A stretch of 52,917 bases of DNA from CAZAMP01 sp964486455 (GCA_964486455.1 CAZAMP010000028.1:1-52917), one strand, 5' to 3'; positions 41,397 to 51,546 are shown, counted from the first letter of the stretch. Notes: a model not told the origin generated them from the sequence alone. Numbers and translations: made by a program.

Positions 41397-42932
41397 ATGT
41401 CGATAGTCAGCTTGAGCCGGGCGTCCCGAAACTCGTCCTGGATGCTCCTGGGACAGGTTGCGGCGGTCGCGGCTTCTTTTGTTTTCACTCTCTACGCGGC
41501 GCGGATTCTGGGAGCGCACGGTTTCGGTCAGTACGCGTTCGCGCTGACCCTGACCTCGTTCCTGACCCTCGCGGCGTCGTTGGGGCTGGACGTCCTCCTG
41601 ATACGTTCCCTCGCCCGCGACTTCACGCGGGCCGGGACGGAGCTGGGCGCGGCGATCGGACTGCGTACCGTTCTCTGGCTGGTGGGTATGGCCGTCCTGC
41701 TGGTCGCCGTGCACGTGCTGCCCACGACCGAGGGCGCGCGGGTCGCGACGCTCATCCTCGGGCTGTCGGTCCTTCCGGTGCTTCTCACCGGCTGCGCCAC
41801 CGCGGTGATGGCGGCGAGAGAGCACCTGGGAAGCGTTGCGATCGTGAACGCGGGGGCCAACCTCCTTCGAACCGGTCTGGGGCTACTGGTGCTGCATCTG
41901 GGCATGGGTGTGATCGGCGTCGCGTGGGCCACGGTCTGTGGCGCCGTTCTGGGAAGCATTGTCGCGTTCATCATCGTCATCCGCCGCTATGAGCTTCATT
42001 TCGGTCGCGCTCGCGCGCGGCAGCTGAAGGAGATCGCCTGGCGTGCCGCGCCTTTTGGGGCCGCAGGGCTTCTCTTCACGCTCTATTTCCGGCTGAACGT
42101 CATGGTGCTCGGTCTCTGGCGGGGCGACGGAGATGTGGGTCTGTATGCCGCGTGCTTCAAGTTCCCGGAAGCCTTCGTGCTCATTCCCGGCAGCGTTCTG
42201 GCCGCGACCTTTCCGATACTGTCCCGACTGCACGGCACCGATGACCACGCCTTCGGCCAGGGATGTCGTTTTCTCTCCCGCCTGATCCTGGTGATCGGGA
42301 TCCCGATCGCGGCACTGATCGCGGCACGACCGGCCGCCATTCTTGGCTGGCTCTACGGCGCCGAGTACACGATCGCCGCCTCGACGCTCGCTGTGGTCAT
42401 ATGGTTGGCGCCCCTTCTCGGGCTCAACTGGGTGCTCGGGAACGCGCTGTTCGCCGCGGGCCGTCCGAAGGACGTCCTCCGGACCGAACTGATCGGCGTT
42501 CTCGCCAGCATCGCGACGGCGCTCCTCCTCATACCCCGCTGGGGGCCGCTCGGAGCGGCGATTGGTGTCGTGTTCACCTCGGCTGTCGTCGTGATCCGAA
42601 ACACCTGGTCGCTCCGAACGGAGCGCGCGGCCACGCCGTCATGGGACGTGATCTTCCCCGCGCTGCCGGTGGCACTCCTCATCGGCCTGATCTACCGAAA
42701 CGTCCCGCTCTCCGTGCCTGCGGGATTCGTCGGGGGATTACTCCTCTACGGAATCGTCTTCGTGCTTGCGGGAGGGGTTCGACCCCACGAGCGCGCCTGG
42801 CTCGCCGCCAATCTCCCCGAAGGCACCGTGCGGCGCGTCTGCCGGCACCTGCGGCTGCTTGATGAAAAGACACACGGTGATGGCTCGATCCCGATCGACA
42901 TCACCGAAAACGCGGACGCGCGACGGCCATGA
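41397..42932 (+). CDS. polysaccharide flippase (Wzx/MATE-like)
   Basis: 511 residues, about 14 hydrophobic segments. N-terminal SWMLLGQVAAVAASFVFTLY and AARILGAHGFGQYAFALTL are typical of polysaccharide biosynthesis flippases that move lipid-linked glycan units across the inner membrane. First gene of the plus-strand locus; it overlaps the polymerase gene by ATGA. No promoter is clear in the 243 bases between it and the divergent WecA-like gene. Confidence 0.87.
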   Translation: MSIVSLSRASRNSSWMLLGQVAAVAASFVFTLYAARILGAHGFGQYAFALTLTSFLTLAASLGLDVLLIRSLARDFTRAGTELGAAIGLRTVLWLVGMAVLLVAVHVLPTTEGARVATLILGLSVLPVLLTGCATAVMAAREHLGSVAIVNAGANLLRTGLGLLVLHLGMGVIGVAWATVCGAVLGSIVAFIIVIRRYELHFGRARARQLKEIAWRAAPFGAAGLLFTLYFRLNVMVLGLWRGDGDVGLYAACFKFPEAFVLIPGSVLAATFPILSRLHGTDDHAFGQGCRFLSRLILVIGIPIAALIAARPAAILGWLYGAEYTIAASTLAVVIWLAPLLGLNWVLGNALFAAGRPKDVLRTELIGVLASIATALLLIPRWGPLGAAIGVVFTSAVVVIRNTWSLRTERAATPSWDVIFPALPVALLIGLIYRNVPLSVPAGFVGGLLLYGIVFVLAGGVRPHERAWLAANLPEGTVRRVCRHLRLLDEKTHGDGSIPIDITENADARRP

Positions 42933-44428
42933 GAGACGTGCCACCACCGACGGCGGCCATTTCAATGGGTGGAGGATGGTCACCCGTTCTCGCGGCCGGG
43001 GCCATCGCATGCGTCGCGATCGCGCTCGTGATTCTCATCCCGACATACCCTTTCGCGGCCTTGGGCGCGAGCGGCGCCTTGCTGGCCGTCTGGATCGCCG
43101 CTCGGAGGGCGCTTCTGGCCATTGCAGTCATCCTTGCCGTCATCGCACTCCTCGGATCGGAATCGCTCCTCAAGATGCAGCTCGGCATTCAGTGGGTAGA
43201 GGTCGACGTTCTGCTTCTCGTGACGGCCCTCGGCATCTGCGCGCGCCGATTTCTGCAGCGTTCGCACGTCCGACCGTCGCGTCTCGATCTCGCGGTCATC
43301 GGCTTCGCGCTGGCAATCGCGCTTGCCGCGTACATCGGCCTCCTGCGCGGTGCCGACAGTTCGCTCGTACGCTCGGAGCTTCGTCCTCCCGGCTATCTCG
43401 TCGTCGTCTACGCCGTCGTCCGCTCATCCGTCCGGGATCGACGAGGCGTCAAGATCGTCTTCGCGGTGCTCCTGATCGCGACGCTGCTTGCGTCGCTCAA
43501 AGCGCTGGCGATCTACCTCTTCGTGCCAGCCGGCGCGGCGGGAGAGCCTGAGCGGGTGGTCCTGGCCACACGCATACTCAACACGGGGTCGAAGCGGGTC
43601 ATCATTCAAGGAGGTGAGATCTTCCCGGCCCTGATGATCCTCCTCACCCTGCCCTGGTTCTTCAACGCGACGTCCCGTCGGCTGGCGGTATCGGGAAGCG
43701 TTGCCCTCGCGATCCTCTGCTTTGCCGTCGTCATCTCCTTCACGCGAAGCTACTGGGTCGGCCTCGTTGTCGGCGTCGGCGCGCTGATGATCCTCCTGAG
43801 AGGGCGCTTCGCATGGAGGCTCATTCGCGGCATCGCGCTGTCGGTCATGTGCACCGGGCTACTCATCACCGGGCTGGGAATGGGACTGGAGAGCTTCTCC
43901 GCCGCGGCGATCGGGGACCAGCTTCGGGTGCGCGCGCTGAGCCTTCTCGAGGGCAGAGGGGACACATCGATTCAGAGTCGCTTGGCGGAGCTCGACGCCA
44001 TCGGAAACGAGTTCACCCAAGCCCCACTCCTCGGGCGGGGGCTCGGCAGCACATACCAGTTCACCTCGGCCGAGACGCAGGGACTCCGTGACTGGGAGTA
44101 CACGCACAACAGCTACGCATACTTCCTGCTCAAGACTGGTTTTGTCGGAACGGCCACGCTGCTCTTCGTCATACTCCTCGGCCTGGCCACGGCATTTCAG
44201 CTAACGATGCGATCCGCCTCCAAGAAAGGCCGGCTCTTCCTGGCCGGACTATCCGCCAGCCTTGCCGCGCTCTGCGTGACCTCTCTCTTCTCGCCGTGGC
44301 TCACCCACTACGTCGGGGCCGCCTATGCCGGATTGGCTCTGGCAACGGTGGAATCGATGCGTGTGGGGCGCTTCAATCTGAGTGACTCGAACCGCTCGGA
44401 GACGAGCAAGGAAGAGTCAAATGGCTGA
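42929..44428 (+). CDS. O-antigen ligase/polymerase (Wzy/WaaL-like) membrane protein
   Basis: 499 residues, many hydrophobic segments. The C-terminal periplasmic-loop pattern GRGLGSTYQF ... WEYTHNSYAYFLLKTGFVG, with a conserved His-Asn, is typical of the O-antigen ligase/polymerase family (PF04932-like). It joins repeat units or attaches finished chains. Overlaps at both ends (4 and 8 bases) place it firmly in the operon. Confidence 0.82.
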   Translation: MRDVPPPTAAISMGGGWSPVLAAGAIACVAIALVILIPTYPFAALGASGALLAVWIAARRALLAIAVILAVIALLGSESLLKMQLGIQWVEVDVLLLVTALGICARRFLQRSHVRPSRLDLAVIGFALAIALAAYIGLLRGADSSLVRSELRPPGYLVVVYAVVRSSVRDRRGVKIVFAVLLIATLLASLKALAIYLFVPAGAAGEPERVVLATRILNTGSKRVIIQGGEIFPALMILLTLPWFFNATSRRLAVSGSVALAILCFAVVISFTRSYWVGLVVGVGALMILLRGRFAWRLIRGIALSVMCTGLLITGLGMGLESFSAAAIGDQLRVRALSLLEGRGDTSIQSRLAELDAIGNEFTQAPLLGRGLGSTYQFTSAETQGLRDWEYTHNSYAYFLLKTGFVGTATLLFVILLGLATAFQLTMRSASKKGRLFLAGLSASLAALCVTSLFSPWLTHYVGAAYAGLALATVESMRVGRFNLSDSNRSETSKEESNG

Positions 44429-45398
44429 GCGGCCGAGGGTCAGCTTCGTGCTCGTCAACTGGAACACGCGAGATCTCGTCATGCAGTGCATCGGAGACCT
44501 TCGGCGACAGGCCGAAGTGATAGGCGGCGAGATCATCCTCGTCGACAACGGCTCCAGCGACGGCAGCGCGGAAGCGATCGCGGACGCGTATCCCGACGTT
44601 CGGCTCATTCGGAACCCCGAGAACCTGGGTTTCTCGCGCGCCACCAACCAGGGGATCCGGGCGAGCCGCGCTCCGATCGTCACGGTGCTGAACAGTGACA
44701 TCCTGGTCGGAGAGGCGGACCTCGGCAAGGCGCTGGAAGTCGTCGAGAACAACCCCCGGATCGGAGCCCTGGGTTGCGCGCTCGTGGACGGCGAGGGCAA
44801 CCTCTGGACGTACGACAACCGCTTTCCCACGCCGTTCCAGATTGCCCTCTGGGAGCATTTGCCCGGCTTCATCACTCGGCCGCGGATGCGGCGCCGAAAG
44901 GTCGTGCTCAACCTTTCCGAAGTCGATTGGCTCGCCGGCGCATGTCTCTTCATGCGTCGCTCCGCTCTGGAAACGATCGGGCTCTTCGATGAGCGGTTCT
45001 TCCTCTACAAAGAAGACGTCGATCTCTGCCTCCGCCTGCGGAAGGCCGGCTACTGGGTTCTCTTCTTCGACGGCGTTCACCTTCAGCACCTCGTCGCGCA
45101 AAGCACTCGCCGCAATCCCGGTCGGAGGTCCGACCGCGCGCACGTCGAAGGCTTCAGGAGCAGCGCGCTCTATGCCCGAAAGCACGTTGGCCCGGGGGCC
45201 GCGAGACTCATCGTTGCCTGCCTTCGCGCGATCTTGCTGGCGCGGATGGCCAAGAACCTCATCACGTTCTGTCTGTTCGGCCACGAGCGCGACCGCGAAA
45301 AGCTCGCCTGGATGTGGGAGGCCTTTCACACCCTGAACTCCCCGCCGAACGGCGGCGAAGGTCGTCTGGACGCTGAAAGGATGGATGACGCCGCATGA
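44421..45398 (+). CDS. GT2-family glycosyltransferase (WbbL/rhamnosyltransferase-like)
   Basis: 325 residues from ATG 44421, which has AAGGAAGAG upstream; a start at 44382 would add 13 basic residues. GT-A fold: VSFVLVNWNTRDLV, ILVDNGSSDGS, NLGFSRATNQGIR and the metal-binding LNSDI. WLAGACLFMRR and DERFFLYKEDVDLCLRLR are typical of cytoplasmic GT2 enzymes of the rhamnosyltransferase type. Adds a sugar to the lipid-linked unit. Confidence 0.86.
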   Translation: MAERPRVSFVLVNWNTRDLVMQCIGDLRRQAEVIGGEIILVDNGSSDGSAEAIADAYPDVRLIRNPENLGFSRATNQGIRASRAPIVTVLNSDILVGEADLGKALEVVENNPRIGALGCALVDGEGNLWTYDNRFPTPFQIALWEHLPGFITRPRMRRRKVVLNLSEVDWLAGACLFMRRSALETIGLFDERFFLYKEDVDLCLRLRKAGYWVLFFDGVHLQHLVAQSTRRNPGRRSDRAHVEGFRSSALYARKHVGPGAARLIVACLRAILLARMAKNLITFCLFGHERDREKLAWMWEAFHTLNSPPNGGEGRLDAERMDDAA

Positions 45399-46237
45399 CC
45401 GAAACTACTCTCTCTGAGCCGTCGATTCAGCCGCAGGCCCTGGACCATTCGCACGTCTGGGCGAATCGCGTCGACAGGGACCAGATGCGTAGAGACATCG
45501 CGCACCAGCTCTTCGAGAAGCGACGCTTCTACGAGGAGTTGCTGTACGTTTCGTACGGGTGCGGCGCGCGGAGAATCCTCGAGGCCGGCGCCGGAACGGC
45601 GCTAGACTCATTCTATCTGGCCGAACGATCGGGCGCCGAGCATCACGCGTTCGACATTGCCGACACCGCGATCGAGCTAGGGAAGCGAATCGGTGAGTTC
45701 TTCACGGAGCCCGTCACCCTCTACAAGGATGACGCCCTCGCCACGCGGTTCGAGGGCGGCTCCTTCGACATGATCTTCCACCAAGGCCTTCTGGAACACT
45801 TCGAGGATCCAACGGATCTCCTGACCGAAAACCTGCGGCTGTTGCGCCCCGGGGGATTCCTCGTCGTGGATGTACCACAGCGCTTTAGCCTCTACACGCT
45901 GATGAAGCGCCGGAAGATGGAGCGCGGGGATTGGCCGTGGGGATGGGAGCGCGAGTACACGGCGAGACAGATGAAGGAGCTGACGCGTGGACGCCCGATG
46001 GAGCTCGTTCGGCTCTCCGCCTGGGGCTACGACCACTACTCCGGACTGGTTCGCTGGCCCTGGCTCAAGCTCCAGCGGCGCAACCCATGGCGCGACACCA
46101 CGCTCTTCAAAGCGCTGGACCGGGCACACTCGACCTGGATAGAGCCGATCTGGGAGTCGAGCTGGCGAATCCTCGAACGCATCGCGGGTCCCTACTTCAT
46201 GATGAATGTGACCGGTATCTATAGGAGAATCCGGTGA
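45395..46237 (+). CDS. class I SAM-dependent methyltransferase
   Basis: 280 residues. SAM-binding motif I is ILEAGAGTALDSFYLAE (about 52-68), followed by HAFDIADTAIEL, FDMIFHQGLLEHFEDP and LRLLRPGGFLVVDVP, the regular class I layout. The position between glycosyltransferase genes suggests O-methylation of a sugar or chain end, which in some systems stops chain growth. Four-base overlaps on both sides. Confidence 0.83.
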   Translation: MTETTLSEPSIQPQALDHSHVWANRVDRDQMRRDIAHQLFEKRRFYEELLYVSYGCGARRILEAGAGTALDSFYLAERSGAEHHAFDIADTAIELGKRIGEFFTEPVTLYKDDALATRFEGGSFDMIFHQGLLEHFEDPTDLLTENLRLLRPGGFLVVDVPQRFSLYTLMKRRKMERGDWPWGWEREYTARQMKELTRGRPMELVRLSAWGYDHYSGLVRWPWLKLQRRNPWRDTTLFKALDRAHSTWIEPIWESSWRILERIAGPYFMMNVTGIYRRIR

Positions 46238-47424
46238 GTATCGCGATTGATGCACGCGAGATCGGCCTCGATGAGACCGGGCCGGGCGTCTACACGCGCG
46301 AGCTGACGCGCCGCCTGGCCGACTGTCGGCCCGACATTTCGTTTCATCTCTTCTTCGCCACGCGCCCGGCGGAAGGCTCGATCCCCCGGGCCCACAACCT
46401 CATTCCTCACGTGCTGGGAAGGCCCGGCGGCCGCAAGATCGGCAACTTGATCTTCGAGCAGCAACTCCTCCCGGCGGCGCTGGCGACGCACTACTGCGAT
46501 CTTCTTTGGTCGCCGGCGTTCGTCCTCCCGGTTCTCAAGCGCACCGCACACGTCGTCACCGTACATGACTTGATCCCGATCCTCTTTGCCGGTGAATACA
46601 GCCTGGCACGTCGGCTCGTCTACAACCCGCTGCTGCGGCTGACCAGCCGCCGGGCAAACCGTGTCGTTACCGTTTCGGACAGCTCCGCGGAGGATATTCG
46701 CCGCCTCTTGGGCGTGGAAGCGTCTCGCGTTCGCGTGATCCCGAACGGGGTCGATGCAACCTTTTGCCCGATCCGCCCGAGAGAAGCGACGCACGCATCC
46801 TCCCTCTTCGAACGGATCGGTGTCCGCGGCCGGTACGCGCTCTCCAGCGCCGGTCTTCTTCCGCGAAAGAACGCGCATCGCGTGGTCCACGCCTTCGCGC
46901 GTCTCGCCCGGGAACTTCCCGACGACGCGCCCGACACGCTCGTCTTCACCGGCAATCCCATGGCGGCCGGCGGAGACACATACTGGACGTCACTGGTGCG
47001 GGACGCCGAGACGGTCGGCATCGCGGACAGGATCTGCTTTTCCGGCCATCTGAGCCGTGCCGATCTTCGTCTGCTCTATGCGTTCGCGGAATGGAGCATC
47101 TATGTCTCCCTCTATGAGGGATTCGGCCTTCCGCTCGTCGAAGCGATGGCCTGCGCTTGCCCGGTGATCACCTCCAACCGCTCCAGCATGCCCGAGGTCG
47201 CCGGCGGTGCCGCCCTCGTCGTGGATCCGGAATCGGTGGACGCCATCGGATCGGCGATGAAGCTCATGACTTTGGATGAGACGCTCCGCGCGGAGCTTCG
47301 CCAAGGTGGCCTCAGACGGTCACGGGTCTTCTCCTGGGACGAAGGCGCGGCAAGGCTGATGGACGTGTTCGACGAAATCGTCGGCACCGCCCGACAGGAA
47401 GAGCCGATGAGGGAGGCCGCATGA
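46234..47424 (+). CDS. GT4-family glycosyltransferase
   Basis: 396 residues, GTG start in a GTGA overlap with the methyltransferase. GT-B fold: ARGIGxDETGPGVYTREL-like N-terminus (EIGLDETGPGVYTREL), HVVTVHDLIPILF in the middle and the retaining EX7E region FGLPLVEAMACACPVITSN, then SSMPEVAGGAALVVDP. Typical of GT4 enzymes that use nucleotide sugars in the cytoplasm. Confidence 0.86.
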   Translation: MSIAIDAREIGLDETGPGVYTRELTRRLADCRPDISFHLFFATRPAEGSIPRAHNLIPHVLGRPGGRKIGNLIFEQQLLPAALATHYCDLLWSPAFVLPVLKRTAHVVTVHDLIPILFAGEYSLARRLVYNPLLRLTSRRANRVVTVSDSSAEDIRRLLGVEASRVRVIPNGVDATFCPIRPREATHASSLFERIGVRGRYALSSAGLLPRKNAHRVVHAFARLARELPDDAPDTLVFTGNPMAAGGDTYWTSLVRDAETVGIADRICFSGHLSRADLRLLYAFAEWSIYVSLYEGFGLPLVEAMACACPVITSNRSSMPEVAGGAALVVDPESVDAIGSAMKLMTLDETLRAELRQGGLRRSRVFSWDEGAARLMDVFDEIVGTARQEEPMREAA

Positions 47425-48431
47425 GAATTCTCGTGAGCGGGCCGATGAGCCACGTCCCCGGCCACCTGACGTCGGGAAGCACGGACGCGTTCGAGGAGCT
47501 CGGGCACACGGTTGAGGTTCATGACTATCTACGCTTTCGAAACAACCCGCTGTTCAAGATTCTGAACCGCGCGCGGACGCATGTGCCGAAAGGAAGCGGC
47601 CCCTGGAATCGGGCGAAGCGCCGGGAGCTTCTGCGGGCCGTCCGCGAGTTCGCCCCCGACCTCCTGTTCGTGGTTCGCGGCGAATGCTACGACTCCCGGA
47701 CCATCTCCGAGATCGGCGCCTCGGGTATCAAGACGGTGTTGTGGTCGCCCGACGATCCCTACCAGCACGGCACCGAGCTGGTGGCAGCGCCGGCGTTCGA
47801 CAAAGTCTATGTGTTCGATCCGCACTATCTGGGCGCCCTTCGTGAGCGGGGCGTTCGTGACGCCGATTGCCTTCCCATGGCGTGCGACCCGCACGTCCAC
47901 CGGCCGATCGATGTCGATGAAGGCGAGCGTCGCACGATCGGTGACGGCGTCTGCTTCGTCGGCACCTGGTATCCGAACCGGGAACGCCTGCTCAGGGCCG
48001 TGCGCGAGTACTCGCCGGACATCTGGGGCGGCGGATGGCGTCTGCCGCTGCTACGCCCCCGCCATCCGCTCAAGCCGCTCTATCGCGGCTACGCGGACGG
48101 GGAAAACATGGTGAGGATCTACTGCAACCATCGCATCGTACTGAATATCCAACATCCGCAGTCCCGCGAAGCGCAAAACATGCGGACGTTCGAGGCACCG
48201 GCGTGCGGCGCGCTCACGTTCACCGAGCGGACGAGCCAGCTTCCAGAGCTGTTCGTGGAAGACGATGAGATCGTGGCGTATGAGGGAATCCCCGAGCTGA
48301 AGATAAAGCTCGAGCACTACCTGACTCATCCGGATGACGCGGTGCGCGTTGCGGAAGCCGGGCTCGAGCGGGCGCGCGCGGATCATTCCTATACGCGTCG
48401 CATGGATCGCGTGCTCGCGGAGGCGGCATGA
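47421..48431 (+). CDS. CgeB-like glycosyltransferase
   Basis: 336 residues. N-terminal ILVSGPMSHVPGHLTSGS and PDLLFVVRGECYDS with TVLWSPDDPYQHG match the N-terminal domain of the CgeB/DUF3880 group. The C-terminal HRIVLNIQHPQSREAQNMRT and FEAPACGALTFTERTSQLPE are the GT-B nucleotide-sugar half of the same family. The acceptor is unknown. Translationally coupled on both sides. Confidence 0.8.
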   Translation: MRILVSGPMSHVPGHLTSGSTDAFEELGHTVEVHDYLRFRNNPLFKILNRARTHVPKGSGPWNRAKRRELLRAVREFAPDLLFVVRGECYDSRTISEIGASGIKTVLWSPDDPYQHGTELVAAPAFDKVYVFDPHYLGALRERGVRDADCLPMACDPHVHRPIDVDEGERRTIGDGVCFVGTWYPNRERLLRAVREYSPDIWGGGWRLPLLRPRHPLKPLYRGYADGENMVRIYCNHRIVLNIQHPQSREAQNMRTFEAPACGALTFTERTSQLPELFVEDDEIVAYEGIPELKIKLEHYLTHPDDAVRVAEAGLERARADHSYTRRMDRVLAEAA

Positions 48432-49504
48432 CCGATCGGACGCGCATCGTGGCCGACACCAACACAGTGCCGAGTGCGGCACTCGTCGTGAACGATCCGG
48501 ACCCGACGGACTGGGACGACTTCGTCGCGAAGGCCGACGGGGGTACGGTCTTTCAGACCGTTGCCTGGGGCGAGGCCCGTGCCGTCGCGGGCTGGACGCC
48601 CGTCCGGCTGGCCGCGATCGATGATCAGGGATGGGGCGCCGCGGTGCAGCTCGGACTCCGCAGACTCGGGCCGTTTCGAGTGCTTCTCGCCCAGCGCGGG
48701 CCGATGGTGCGCCCGGGGGCGGAAGCGGCGCTGGCTTCGCTGCTCGGTGAGGTCCATGCGCGGGCCCGAAGCGCCGGCGTCGCGTTCGTAAAGATGATGC
48801 CCGACTTCGAGCTGGAGGATCACCGGCTACACGCGTTCCGCGATCACGGCTATCGTCCGGTCCCCGGCGACGCATACGCCCACCGAGCGACCTATCGAAT
48901 CGACCTCACCGGAGGACTGGACGCTGTTCGCGCCGGTCTCGAAGGCCGAACGCGGCGCGCCATCGCCCGCGCCGAGCGGGACGGAGTGGAGGTCCGCTCC
49001 GGAACCGGCCCGGACCTTCTGGACGCGTTCATCTCGCTCGCGCGGAGCACGTCGTCCCGCAACCGCTTCCCAGCGCCGTCACCGTCATTCCTGGAAGATC
49101 TTCTGCGGAGATTGAGCGATCGGGATCGCATACGCATCCTTGTCGCCCGCGTCCGCGACGTCGACACGGCCGCGGCGATCGCTCTCCGCTTCGCGGGACG
49201 TTGCACATACATGTGGGGCGGCTCGATCGCCGATCGCGAGCGCCGCCGATCGAATCCGAGCGAGGCGGTTCAGTGGGCGGCGATCCGCTGGGCCGTCGAG
49301 CGCGGCTGCCACGAGTATGACCTCCAAGGCGTCCCGCTGGGACGCGACGGTGAGCCCACGGGCGGGCTGACGCTCTTCAAGCGAGGATTCGGCGGCGACC
49401 TCATTCGACTCGTCGGAGATCTTGATCGTCCGATCTCGACACCGACTTACGCGTTGTGGCGCGTGCTGGAACCGCTCTATCTCGGAATGAAGGTAGGCCC
49501 ATGA
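48428..49504 (+). CDS. FemAB-like GNAT-fold acyltransferase
   Basis: 358 residues. Two tandem GNAT-like halves: an N-terminal WDDFVAKADGGTVFQTVAWG segment and a C-terminal half with CTYMWGGSIADRERRRSNPS and YDLQGVPLGRDGEPTGGLTLFKRGFGG. These motifs are typical of FemX/FemAB relatives that transfer amino acids from aminoacyl-tRNA, usually to peptidoglycan precursors. Relatives also occur in exosortase-type polysaccharide loci, which is the context here, so it may add an aminoacyl or acyl group to the glycan. Confidence 0.8.
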   Translation: MTDRTRIVADTNTVPSAALVVNDPDPTDWDDFVAKADGGTVFQTVAWGEARAVAGWTPVRLAAIDDQGWGAAVQLGLRRLGPFRVLLAQRGPMVRPGAEAALASLLGEVHARARSAGVAFVKMMPDFELEDHRLHAFRDHGYRPVPGDAYAHRATYRIDLTGGLDAVRAGLEGRTRRAIARAERDGVEVRSGTGPDLLDAFISLARSTSSRNRFPAPSPSFLEDLLRRLSDRDRIRILVARVRDVDTAAAIALRFAGRCTYMWGGSIADRERRRSNPSEAVQWAAIRWAVERGCHEYDLQGVPLGRDGEPTGGLTLFKRGFGGDLIRLVGDLDRPISTPTYALWRVLEPLYLGMKVGP

Positions 49505-51546
49505 TGCGCGATCACGCTCCGGTGCGCGTCCTGGCGTACCACAGCTTCACACCCTGGCCCGACGATCCGCTGGGTGTAGCGCCGGAGGAGTTCAAGCGCC
49601 AGATACGATGGCTGGCCGACCGGGGATGGAGCTGTCTCTCTCTTGACGCGTGGGTCGAGCACCTGGAACGCGGTACCCGTCCCACGCGATCGTCGGTGGT
49701 CCTGACCTTTGATGACGGCTACGCCGACAACCTTCACGAGGCGGCCCCCATTCTCGAACGGATGGGCTGGACAGCCACGACTTTCGTCGTCCCCGACGCC
49801 CTCGACGACGGGCGCGCGTTCGACCACGACCTGGAGAGACTGGAGGCGGACGCTCGGCTACCACGGCGCCGATCGTTGACCTGGGACGAGGCTGAGGATT
49901 GGCTCCATAGAGGCTTCGCCGTCGGCTCGCACACGATGACACACGCGAAGCTCACGACCGTCGAGTTCCCGACCGCCTGCGACGAGCTCTCACGATCCCG
50001 GGAGCGCATTCGTTGGCGTCTCAACTGCCGGGACCCGTTGTTTGCCTATCCTCACGGAGACGTGAACCACGCCGTGATCGGCGCGGTCCGGGACGCCGGC
50101 TACCGAGCGGGTGTCATCACACCCCCCACCGGGGGGATTCCGGAAACGCCGTGGACACTCCCGCGCGTGGGGATCTATTCGCGCGATACCGGCATCCGCT
50201 TTCGAATGAAGATGTCGGCCCTCTTCCCCGTCGTTCGTCGCGCTCGATTCCATCTCCGAGGACGCCGGATCAAACCGGGTACGCTCGAGCCCGCCGGTCG
50301 GACCCGCGCGCTTCAGGTCGTGACGTCGTCCGAGATCGGTGGCATCGAGCGGATGATGCTCCGACTCGTCCCGGCCCTCGCGCGCGAGGACGTGGATGCC
50401 GATGTGCTGTCGCCGAGACCGGAAGGAGCGCTCACAAAGCTCCTGGAGTCGCGTGGACTGCGCGCGGTCAGCCGGAGCTCCACCAACCCCATCGGCGAGA
50501 TCATTCATCTGGCCCGCCATCTTCGGACACGTGCCGTCGAAGTGGTTCACGCGTACGGCGCCCGCGCGCTGCTCGTCTCACGCGTCGCCGCGCTCATCGC
50601 CCGACGGGGACGGCGGCGCGGCCTTCCGATCGTCATCACGGGCGTGCTCAGCACGAACCACGGAACCGGGCGATTGCGGCGCACGGCGGATCGCTGGACG
50701 GCTTGGCTGAACGACATCTATCTATCGAACTCACTTGCGGGCGCCCGCGCGCTTGGCTCGCGGCGGCTGGCTTCCCCTGAGAGGCACCACGTCATCCACG
50801 ACGGTATCGATCCCGACCACGACGGTCCCAAGCGGCCACGGGCGCGCGTACGGGAGTCGCTCGGCTACACCGATACTCACCGACTCGTCATCACCGTGGC
50901 GAACCTGCGTCCCATGAAGGGGCATGATGTTTTGATCCGCGCCGCCGCGGACGTGCTTCGAAGTTTCCCCGATGCGCGATTCCTTCTGATCGGCCAGGAC
51001 CGGATGGGCGGCGTGCTGCAGCGGGAAGCGGCGAAGCTCGCACCCGGTGGTGAGATACGGTTCCTGGGATATCGGGAGGACGTCGCCGATCTTCTGGGGG
51101 CATCCGACGTATTCGTTCTGCCGTCGGATTGGGAAGGCCTGCCGGTGTCGATGCTCGAAGCCATGCTGGCCGGCCTCCCCGTCGTCGCAACGGCCGTCAG
51201 CGGCATCCCGGAGGCCGTCACGGACGGTTCCGAGGGGTTTCTGATACCACCACGTGACCCCGAGCGGCTTTCGCTCGCGATTCGCCGACTCCTGTCAAAC
51301 CCCGAGGAGGCGCGTCGCATGGGCCGGCGCGGCCGGCGCCGGGTACTTGAGGAATTTACGGTCACGGGGATGGCGGCGAAAACCGCAGCCCTCTATCGCG
51401 AGCGTATCGACGCGGGTTTTGTCGCGGGGGGCGTCTTGAGGAACGGCGCCCCGAAACCGATAACCGAAGGAACGGCACGCGGTTCCGGTCGGGAACCCCA
51501 CGGCGGGCGAGTAGCCGTGGAACAAAAGAGAGTCGCCGTCGAATGA
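49501..51546 (+). CDS. fusion: polysaccharide deacetylase + GT4 glycosyltransferase
   Basis: 681 residues. Residues 1-250 are a NodB-type carbohydrate deacetylase: LTFDDGYADN with D71-D72, and SHTMTHAKL with H144 and H148 as metal ligands. From about 275 to 650 is a GT4 glycosyltransferase: VVTSSEIGGIERMMLRLVP at the start, then LVITVANLRPMKGHDVL and EGLPVSMLEAMLAGLPVVA with the EX7E pair. An arginine- and glycine-rich tail follows. One protein could therefore transfer a sugar and deacetylate a glycan in turn, although deacetylases usually act outside the cytoplasm and no signal peptide is seen. ATG 49501 gives the usual ATGA overlap. Confidence 0.85.
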   Translation: MMRDHAPVRVLAYHSFTPWPDDPLGVAPEEFKRQIRWLADRGWSCLSLDAWVEHLERGTRPTRSSVVLTFDDGYADNLHEAAPILERMGWTATTFVVPDALDDGRAFDHDLERLEADARLPRRRSLTWDEAEDWLHRGFAVGSHTMTHAKLTTVEFPTACDELSRSRERIRWRLNCRDPLFAYPHGDVNHAVIGAVRDAGYRAGVITPPTGGIPETPWTLPRVGIYSRDTGIRFRMKMSALFPVVRRARFHLRGRRIKPGTLEPAGRTRALQVVTSSEIGGIERMMLRLVPALAREDVDADVLSPRPEGALTKLLESRGLRAVSRSSTNPIGEIIHLARHLRTRAVEVVHAYGARALLVSRVAALIARRGRRRGLPIVITGVLSTNHGTGRLRRTADRWTAWLNDIYLSNSLAGARALGSRRLASPERHHVIHDGIDPDHDGPKRPRARVRESLGYTDTHRLVITVANLRPMKGHDVLIRAAADVLRSFPDARFLLIGQDRMGGVLQREAAKLAPGGEIRFLGYREDVADLLGASDVFVLPSDWEGLPVSMLEAMLAGLPVVATAVSGIPEAVTDGSEGFLIPPRDPERLSLAIRRLLSNPEEARRMGRRGRRRVLEEFTVTGMAAKTAALYRERIDAGFVAGGVLRNGAPKPITEGTARGSGREPHGGRVAVEQKRVAVE

